From: Candidatus Thalassarchaeaceae archaeon
GTDB taxonomy: Archaea; Thermoplasmatota; Poseidoniia; Poseidoniales; Thalassarchaeaceae
Assembly: GCA_023268715.1 (NCBI GenBank)
Contig: JALRLV010000005.1
Location: forward strand, 1 to 64,000
Direction of reading: 5' to 3'
DNA length: 64,000 bases
Positions 57,228 through 64,000 of the stretch are shown piece by piece. Below the pieces are notes generated by a model, which was given only the letters and a program-made list of their open reading frames with translations, was not told the DNA's origin and did not search any database. Position numbers and translations under genes: made by a program. Within the stretch, counting starts at the first letter, position 1, and each line of letters begins with the position of its first letter.

Positions 57228-59987
57228 TCACTCAGTCTTATCGTACCTCTCGCTTGAGATTCCCAATTTTTTCGCCGCCTTGTTTGTAGTTCCAGCGTCA
57301 AGAGAGCCTTCTTGCTCTAATGCAGATAGGGAGGCAACAACAATGCTGGAAGTATCGATTTCAAAGAATCTGCGGAGTGATTCACGGGTATCTGAACGAC
57401 CGTACCCATCGGTCCCAAGTACAACGAATCGTCCTCCAACCCAGCGTTGAATCATCTCTGGTACGGCCGCGATATAATCTGAAGCAGCAACGGTTGTTAC
57501 ATCATCACCAAAACACTCTGAAACAAATGCTGATTGAGGGTTTTGAGGATCAAGTCGGGTTGCCCTCTCCGCTGCGAGTCCTGCCCTTCGCAGTTCCCCG
57601 TAGGAAGGTACTGACCAGACTTCTGACCTTACTCCATATTCCATCAACAGTTCAGCCGCCTCTCGAACGTGAGAAAGTATGGGCCCAGAACCAAGCAAAC
57701 GAATTACTGGGCCGTCTCCATCTGGGGCCTCACTAAAGAGGTAAGCTCCACGCATTAAGTCGGCATCTATTCCCTTGGGTTTAGGTGGCTGTTGTTCATT
57801 CTGATTGTAGAGCATTATGTAATGGAAGATGTCCTTGTTTTTACCCCACATTTCATCGATGCCGTTTTCGATTATTGTTGCCAACTCGTAAGCGTATGCA
57901 GGATCCCAAGCACGGCAGGATGGTACGGTGCTAGCATGTAACAAAGAGTGCCCATCCTGATGTTGCAGACCTTCCCCATTCAGCGTTGTTCGTCCGGCTG
58001 TTGCACCCATCAGGAAGCCGCGCGCTCGAGCGTCTGCCGCAGCCCAAATCTGGTCGTTGACACGCTGGAATCCAAACATCGAGTAGAATACGTAGAATGG
58101 TAGAGTTGGAGTTCCGGCGTGTGAGTAGGATGTTGCACTGGCTATCCAAGATGCAATTGAGTTGGCTTCTGAGATGCCCTCCTCGAGAATTTGTCCGCTT
58201 GTCGATTCCTTGTAATTCATAAGCATCTTATAGTCAACCGGAGTGTAAAGTTGACCGAATGAAGAGTAGATTCCGAACTCGCTGAAGAGTGGATCCATAC
58301 CAAATGTTCTGCCTTCATCAGGAATAATCGGGACTACTTTCTCTCCGATATCCGATTTCATTAGGTTTCTCAACAGGCGAACGAATACCATAGTTGTCGA
58401 AACTTCTTGTCCTTTTGGAGTGCCCTCATCGAAAGCCGCGTAAGTCTCGTTACCAGGGAGGGCCTCTTCGATGGTTGGAGAAAGCCGACTAGGAAGATAT
58501 CCTCCCAATTCGTTCCTTCTTTGGTGAAGATATGCGAGTGTATCGCTATCCTCATCAAACTCATGAAATGGGTCATTTTCGAGGTTCTCATCTGCTACGG
58601 TGACTCCTAGGTCATCCCTGTATTGTTTGAGATCTTCAAGGCTCATTTTCTTCTTCTGATGAGTGGTATTTCTAGCCTCAAAGGAGTCGATTCCCCAACC
58701 CTTGACCGTGTGAGCTAGGATAACAGCAGGTTTGTCTGACTGTTTGGCCGCATGATAAGCCGACCAGACCTTGATTGGGTCATGACCGCCCCTTCGTAAT
58801 AGACCGATTTCTTGGTCGGATATGTTTTGACCCATTTCTACCAATTTCGGCTCACCAGCGAATAATTCATTTCGGAATTCCGCTGGTTCTAGAGTGCTCA
58901 TACGTTGGAAATCACCATCTGTAATTTCTTCAAGACGAGCGAGTAACAACCCATCTCGATCTCGAGCAAATAGTCGATCCCAATTAGAATCCCAGAGGAC
59001 CTTGAATACCTCCCAGCCGGCTCCTCGATAGAGCCCTTCTAATTCCTGAACTATCTTGGCGTTCCCGCGAACGGGTCCGTCCAATCGTTGCAGATTACAA
59101 TTTACGATTGTGATTAGGTTGTCCAATTTTTCCCTACCCGCAACCGCGATTGCAGCGATTGATTCCGGCTCATCCATCTCACCATCGCCGAGAAAAGCAA
59201 AGACTGTAGATTCTGATGTATCAGCCAAGCCTCGATTGTGAAGGTATTTCCAAAATCGAGCATGCATAACCGCACCCAAGGGCCCGAGCCCCATCGAGAC
59301 TGTTGGATACTCCCAAAAATTTGCCATCAATCGTGGGTGCGGATAGGAAGAGAGTCCATCGGCAAATGCTTCTTGACGGAAATTAGACAATTGTTCACGG
59401 GTCAGCCTTCCCTCTAGGAAAGCTCTAGCATAAATCCCTGGACTTCCGTGACCTTGAATGTAGAGAGCATCTCCAATACCGTTGCTGTCCTTTCCACGAA
59501 ATACATGATTGAATCCTACTTCGTATAGTGTTGAGGAGGAAGCATAGGTCGAGATGTGTCCACCGATTCCATCGAGTCTGCGGTTGGCATCTGAAACCAT
59601 AACTGCAGAATTCCAAAGAATTGAGTTTTGTATTTCTCTCTCGGTATCGAGGTCTCCAGGGTATGGTGGTTGTTGGTCCCAAGATATGGTATTGACATAG
59701 GGTGTTTTGGAGATTTGCGCAATCTCAACATCTAGGTCTTCCGACTCCGCCATCAACTCGTGTAAAAGCAGTCGGGCTCGCTTAACACCATGAGCATCAA
59801 CGACTGAACGCAGGGCCTCTAGCCACTCGTCGGTTTCCTCTGGGTCGATGTCGGGAAGTCGTTGTCTGTGATTGATTGACATCGCCAACACCTGCCCTTC
59901 GGGCAGACTTGCGACCATACCGACCGATTTGAAGGGTCGCGTTAGAGACCGGTCCTCTAAGAGGACCGAATTAAGGTCTAATTTCAA
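57228..59987 (-). CDS. aceE: Pyruvate dehydrogenase E1 component, homodimeric (AceE) type
   Basis: FAFLGDGEMDEPESIAAIAVAGREKLDNLITIVNCNLQRLDGPVRGNAKIVQELEG; AHTVKGWGI; likely true start MSINHRQRLPDIDPEETDEW at 59882. Confidence 0.95.
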   Translation of the reverse strand: MKLDLNSVLLEDRSLTRPFKSVGMVASLPEGQVLAMSINHRQRLPDIDPEETDEWLEALRSVVDAHGVKRARLLLHELMAESEDLDVEIAQISKTPYVNTISWDQQPPYPGDLDTEREIQNSILWNSAVMVSDANRRLDGIGGHISTYASSSTLYEVGFNHVFRGKDSNGIGDALYIQGHGSPGIYARAFLEGRLTREQLSNFRQEAFADGLSSYPHPRLMANFWEYPTVSMGLGPLGAVMHARFWKYLHNRGLADTSESTVFAFLGDGEMDEPESIAAIAVAGREKLDNLITIVNCNLQRLDGPVRGNAKIVQELEGLYRGAGWEVFKVLWDSNWDRLFARDRDGLLLARLEEITDGDFQRMSTLEPAEFRNELFAGEPKLVEMGQNISDQEIGLLRRGGHDPIKVWSAYHAAKQSDKPAVILAHTVKGWGIDSFEARNTTHQKKKMSLEDLKQYRDDLGVTVADENLENDPFHEFDEDSDTLAYLHQRRNELGGYLPSRLSPTIEEALPGNETYAAFDEGTPKGQEVSTTMVFVRLLRNLMKSDIGEKVVPIIPDEGRTFGMDPLFSEFGIYSSFGQLYTPVDYKMLMNYKESTSGQILEEGISEANSIASWIASATSYSHAGTPTLPFYVFYSMFGFQRVNDQIWAAADARARGFLMGATAGRTTLNGEGLQHQDGHSLLHASTVPSCRAWDPAYAYELATIIENGIDEMWGKNKDIFHYIMLYNQNEQQPPKPKGIDADLMRGAYLFSEAPDGDGPVIRLLGSGPILSHVREAAELLMEYGVRSEVWSVPSYGELRRAGLAAERATRLDPQNPQSAFVSECFGDDVTTVAASDYIAAVPEMIQRWVGGRFVVLGTDGYGRSDTRESLRRFFEIDTSSIVVASLSALEQEGSLDAGTTNKAAKKLGISSERYDKTE

Positions 59988-60540
59988 TTATGTGACACTC
60001 GTGTAGAGTGCGTACTCCGGCAACCGTAATTGCCGAATCTCCCACCACACAGCGACTCCCATTCCAACGTCGGACGGTTCTCTCTACCGTCCTTTTTCCA
60101 GCAGCATTATTCGGGTCGACTTTCAACTCAACAGAAACCGGTTCTAATTCAGCGAGCCAGGTCAAAGCCGCCTCAATGGCTCGGCTGGCAATACCTCTCC
60201 TTTGTTCAGAAGATCTAACCCAATAGCCGAGATTCCATTCTGCAATTCCTGAACGTGTAACTCTATCGAATCCTAACAGTCCAAGCACTGTCCCATCCCA
60301 AGGTCGAATGAGAACCCAATGATGCATTCGACCGACTCTTCCAGTGCGTTCAGTTTCATCAAGAAAATCGGCCAATTGCGGCTCAATTTCCTTCTCTGGG
60401 AGAATCCAAGGCATAGCCCTGCTTACCTCCGGCCAAGTTTCTTCAAATGCCTCGAGTAGGTTGTTAGTGTAAGTTGTATTTGCAGGCCGCATAATTAGTC
60501 CGTCATCGACTTGAATTGTCGTCGTCGCGCGCCGCTGCAT
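59971..60540 (-). CDS. GNAT-family N-acetyltransferase (RimJ/RimL-like)
   Basis: GTVLGLLGFDRVTRSGIAEWNLGYWVRSSEQRRGIASRAIEAALTWL. Confidence 0.85.
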   Translation of the reverse strand: MQRRATTTIQVDDGLIMRPANTTYTNNLLEAFEETWPEVSRAMPWILPEKEIEPQLADFLDETERTGRVGRMHHWVLIRPWDGTVLGLLGFDRVTRSGIAEWNLGYWVRSSEQRRGIASRAIEAALTWLAELEPVSVELKVDPNNAAGKRTVERTVRRWNGSRCVVGDSAITVAGVRTLHECHIIEIRP

Positions 60541-60587
60541 ACTATCGCCTCAGGGTATTGAACGAATGAGGGCTACGGCGCGGTGAA

Positions 60588-61937
60588 TTATGGCCTTAAC
60601 TTGGCCTTTGCAGTCTGAACGTTGGGGTCATCAGGGAAATTTTTCATCGCTACTTCTAGCATTCTATCCACCGCCGCTGCTCTACCTATCCGCTGTAACA
60701 AGGCGCCTACTGGATAGATTAGTTTTGTTCGATCACCAAGATGAGGTCCTACTTCGTCTAACAACACTGTGCTCTGTGCCATGTTTCGACTTTTTGCGGC
60801 TTCCATAGCCTCTTTGATTTTCAATGCTACATCCCTATTCGACCATTCTTCCTGTTGAGGCCAGGGCCAAAATCCGTTATCCATTGACTCATCTTCAACA
60901 GAATTTGCTTCTTCGATGTGAGGTAATTTTGGTATTTTAGGTATTTTTGGTGGTTTTGGGATTGCCGGAACAACTGGTGCCGGAGCATCGCTATCAAACG
61001 CCGCGTCCATTGGATCTACTGGCCTAGCTGATACTGGAGGAGGGGCTGGTAATCCCACAGGCAAAGAAGGGACCGCTATCGGAGTTGAGGGCTCAGGTTC
61101 TGGTACAGCGACTTCTTCTTCCTCGATTTCGGGTTCTACATCTTCTTCAGTAGGCGCTTCGCCAGATAGAATTCGAGAAACTAATTCTGCCTTGGTTCCG
61201 CTGGTCACTAGCCCTTTGTCGGCTGCGATTTCAACCAATTCTACTTTCTTGAGACCGAGTAATTTGTCTCCCTCATTCGTCTCTTCGACTTCTTCTTCAA
61301 CTTCAGGACTTGCCTCTTCTTCGACCGTTTGCTCGGTTTCTTGCTGAACTTCTGTGGCTTGTTCCGGAGCCATAACCTCATCATCGTCATCTGGTACATC
61401 GTCTGCTGAAACAATCGGATCATTCTCCGGAGCGATAGCAGTAGGTTGGACCAATTCTACTTGTTGAGGTTGAGCGTCTTCAAGCGGTTCTAATTCAGTT
61501 TCAGGAACCTCGAATTTTGTGACAAATTTAGGAGCGTCAGCAGATGTCAATTGGTAATCGTCTTCCTCCTCTTCATCAACAGGATCAGGATGGTCGACGG
61601 TCATTGCAAAAGTTGGGTTCTCGCTGAGTTTGATTCCATCATCATCACCATATTGTTCGACATCTATTGTGACGTCGTCCATGGTGAAGGTTCCCTTTGA
61701 CCAATCGATTACTTGCTCCTCTTCATCATCCTCAATATCAGCGAGCAGTTCATCGAATAAGCTTCCTGCTTCCTCCTCGTCAACCGATGCGACTTGTTCA
61801 AACGCGGCCTTACCTAATTGGTACATACATTGGGAGCATTCTGTCGCTTCTTCGGGATTGTTAGTCTGACAAAGAGGGCATTGAACAGTTGGACCCGCTT
61901 CTGCCTTTCGCCAACCTTTGAACTTGTCAAATACCAT
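60588..61937 (-). CDS. Acidic protein with N-terminal zinc ribbon and internal SAP domain
   Basis: CPLCQTNNPEEATECSQC; LLGLKKVELVEIAADKGLVTSGTKAELVSRILSGE. Confidence 0.75.
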   Translation of the reverse strand: MVFDKFKGWRKAEAGPTVQCPLCQTNNPEEATECSQCMYQLGKAAFEQVASVDEEEAGSLFDELLADIEDDEEEQVIDWSKGTFTMDDVTIDVEQYGDDDGIKLSENPTFAMTVDHPDPVDEEEEDDYQLTSADAPKFVTKFEVPETELEPLEDAQPQQVELVQPTAIAPENDPIVSADDVPDDDDEVMAPEQATEVQQETEQTVEEEASPEVEEEVEETNEGDKLLGLKKVELVEIAADKGLVTSGTKAELVSRILSGEAPTEEDVEPEIEEEEVAVPEPEPSTPIAVPSLPVGLPAPPPVSARPVDPMDAAFDSDAPAPVVPAIPKPPKIPKIPKLPHIEEANSVEDESMDNGFWPWPQQEEWSNRDVALKIKEAMEAAKSRNMAQSTVLLDEVGPHLGDRTKLIYPVGALLQRIGRAAAVDRMLEVAMKNFPDDPNVQTAKAKLRP

Positions 61938-62048
61938 CTCAAGTCCCCCAATGACGAGTCAGTTCGGTTGGATTCTGCGTATAACCCTCACGTCCCTTTG
62001 GAAACCTCACTCTCCAACAAAAAAAGATCCCATGGTTTGCGAAATCTG

Positions 62049-63998
62049 ATGTGTCGCCCGCCCTTCAGGGGTGTCGTGACTTCTGACGCTGCACTCCCTG
62101 CGAGGTTTACTCGTAGCCAAGATCACCATGAGGCATATTTGCCGTTAATTCAATGGGAATTGGATGATGAATTGGACGCGACCGATGAAAGATTGCGCAA
62201 TTGGTCACGCGCAAAATTAGCTGCTCACGGTTTGGCTCTATTCGATTTACGAGCCCGACCGGATGGATGGTTATTCGGGCAGCGAATCGTCAAACTGGAG
62301 TTAGACGGTCGAGCCGATATGGGCCAACACAGATTTCGTCAGGGAGATATCGTAATGTTGAGTCGCGGGGACCCAATTGGAGAGAAGCCAATTGAAGCAA
62401 TAGTGTCGGATCGTTCACGGAATAGAATTCGAATTGTTTTGCCTGAATTACCTAGCGGAGTTCGTAGTGGATATTGGAGGATAGATAGAGCCGCGAATAA
62501 GGTAGCTTTCGATAGAATGCGGGACGCGTTGAATTCTATTTTCGAAGAGGAAGGAGGTGCGCCGCTTAGAGACCTACTTCTTGGATTAGTTCACGACCCC
62601 GTGGGGACTGCAAATCTGGGTCCAGAATTAGGTGGAGCAAATCGAAGGCCTGCGAGCAAACCTGAAGGACTCAACGAATCACAAAAAGTGGCCTGCGAAG
62701 CCGCAATATCTCAGCGACTTACCTTAATCCAAGGGCCTCCTGGAACAGGAAAAACCCACACCGCAGTACGAATTCTACAAGCTTGGTCAAGTCAAAACGC
62801 GGGGACCATTCTAGCTGTCGCTGACTCAAATGTAGCTGTAGACAATCTGCTCGAGGGGTTACTAGGTCTGGGTGTAAGTGCGGTTAGACTCGGTCAGCCG
62901 GTCAAGGTTAGAGAATCATTGCGAGAAGCTACTGTCGATGCACAGATGGAAAGGCATCCACTCCGTCGTGATCTTGAGGAGCATTTGGAATTGAATGAAA
63001 AATTAGCACGGCGGATTCCAGGGATGAAAGGAAAGGAGAAAGGCTTGGCTCACCGAGATTTGAATCGTGGTTGGAAAGAGGTTAGACGTATAGAGCGACA
63101 AATGCGTGATGATATTTTAGATCGAGCTCAAGTCCTCTGTTGCACTTGTATCGGTGTAGGGCACCAACTACTGGATGGTCGAAGATTTAGTCGTGTTTTG
63201 CTCGATGAGGCGACTCAGGCAACAGAGCCCGCTAGCCTTGTGCCTCTAGTTCGAGGTGCGAGGCAAATCGTCTTGGTTGGAGACCATCGACAACTACCTC
63301 CAACTGTAATCAGTCGTAGGGCGGAAAACGGTGGCCTGCGGCGCTCTTTATTCGAAAGATTGGTTGCTATGGGAATCGAACCAATGTTACTTGATACTCA
63401 ATATAGAATGCATCCTGCGATTTCTGATTTTCCTAACCGCACCTTCTACGAGGGAAGGTTAGTTGATGGTATCATGGCAGCCGAACGACCCAATCCTGCA
63501 GGGCTACTTTGGAATGATTGGGAAGTTCCAATGGCATTTCTGCCAGTTAATGGAGATGAGTTACTATCGCCTGATGGGGCTTCAAAAGAAAATCCTGCAG
63601 AGGCTGGTTGGGTTGCAAAAATACTTGAAAATCTACTACAGGCAGGTGATCTGGAAGAGGCGGATATTGGAATAATTACGCCTTATGCTGGACAAGTTAG
63701 AGCAATTCGTGACGCCCTGCCTGAACGAAATGATTCAGTTGAGGTTCACACCGTTGATGGTTATCAAGGCAGGGAAAAGGAGGTCATCATCTTCTCCTGC
63801 GTACGTTCAAATTCGGATGGAACAGTAGGATTTCTTTCGGATGAACGACGTCTAAACGTTGCTTTGACAAGAGCAAAACGTGGATTAATAGTAATTGGAG
63901 ACCCGGATACCCTCCGAAATGACCAGACTTGGGCTTCATGGTTGGATTACATTCGTGGACGTAACCTTGAGGCGTGGCACATTCTCGGCATGGGTTGA
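62049..63998 (+). CDS. Superfamily 1 DNA/RNA helicase, UPF1/IGHMBP2/SMUBP-2-like
   Basis: LIQGPPGTGKTHTAVRIL, LLDEATQATEPASLVPL, LVGDHRQLPPTV, LDTQYRMHPAI, TVDGYQGREKEVIIFSCVRSN; the listed ORF begins at 61818 but ATG 62049 avoids overlap with the divergent gene. Confidence 0.93.
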   Translation: MCRPPFRGVVTSDAALPARFTRSQDHHEAYLPLIQWELDDELDATDERLRNWSRAKLAAHGLALFDLRARPDGWLFGQRIVKLELDGRADMGQHRFRQGDIVMLSRGDPIGEKPIEAIVSDRSRNRIRIVLPELPSGVRSGYWRIDRAANKVAFDRMRDALNSIFEEEGGAPLRDLLLGLVHDPVGTANLGPELGGANRRPASKPEGLNESQKVACEAAISQRLTLIQGPPGTGKTHTAVRILQAWSSQNAGTILAVADSNVAVDNLLEGLLGLGVSAVRLGQPVKVRESLREATVDAQMERHPLRRDLEEHLELNEKLARRIPGMKGKEKGLAHRDLNRGWKEVRRIERQMRDDILDRAQVLCCTCIGVGHQLLDGRRFSRVLLDEATQATEPASLVPLVRGARQIVLVGDHRQLPPTVISRRAENGGLRRSLFERLVAMGIEPMLLDTQYRMHPAISDFPNRTFYEGRLVDGIMAAERPNPAGLLWNDWEVPMAFLPVNGDELLSPDGASKENPAEAGWVAKILENLLQAGDLEEADIGIITPYAGQVRAIRDALPERNDSVEVHTVDGYQGREKEVIIFSCVRSNSDGTVGFLSDERRLNVALTRAKRGLIVIGDPDTLRNDQTWASWLDYIRGRNLEAWHILGMG

Positions 63999-64000
63999 GG

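Overview
The window looks like a contiguous chromosomal segment from a planktonic archaeon, most consistent with marine Thermoplasmatota (Poseidoniales / Marine Group II-like). Archaeal markers are the rps13-rps4-rps11-rpoD cluster, Sec61beta, FEN1, a TrmG10-like THUMP methylase, pantoate kinase and an Lrp/AsnC regulator. These sit beside many bacterial-type genes: coxBACD, LeuRS, homodimeric AceE, MaeB with a PTA domain, ATP-type PckA, fused RibD and RimK. I support about 45 protein genes and two tRNAs (Ser-UGA, Arg-UCG). I found no CRISPR array, transposase, prophage or rRNA. The observations I rate highest are: (1) a CDIN1/C15orf41-like 'TPD' nuclease homologue (51801-52871); (2) a secreted Ca-binding-repeat protein with 38 uninterrupted Gly-Gln dipeptides (22693-24387), with a strongly structured 107-nt segment beside its 3' end; (3) a ParA ATPase co-directional with a SAP-domain/single-TM protein, a possible DNA-membrane tether; (4) two near-identical 19-nt palindromes with compensatory changes that bracket a small basic ORF (24415-24652); (5) a multi-hairpin leader with a GNRA tetraloop upstream of rps13; (6) a 32-aa cationic membrane-peptide ORF 5 nt downstream of aceE, absent from the supplied ORF track; (7) a COX I fused to an exported N-terminal domain with a non-canonical CxCH motif; (8) a 2862-aa surface propeller/FN3 protein. 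All homology calls are from reading the translated sequence and remembered family motifs. No searches were run.
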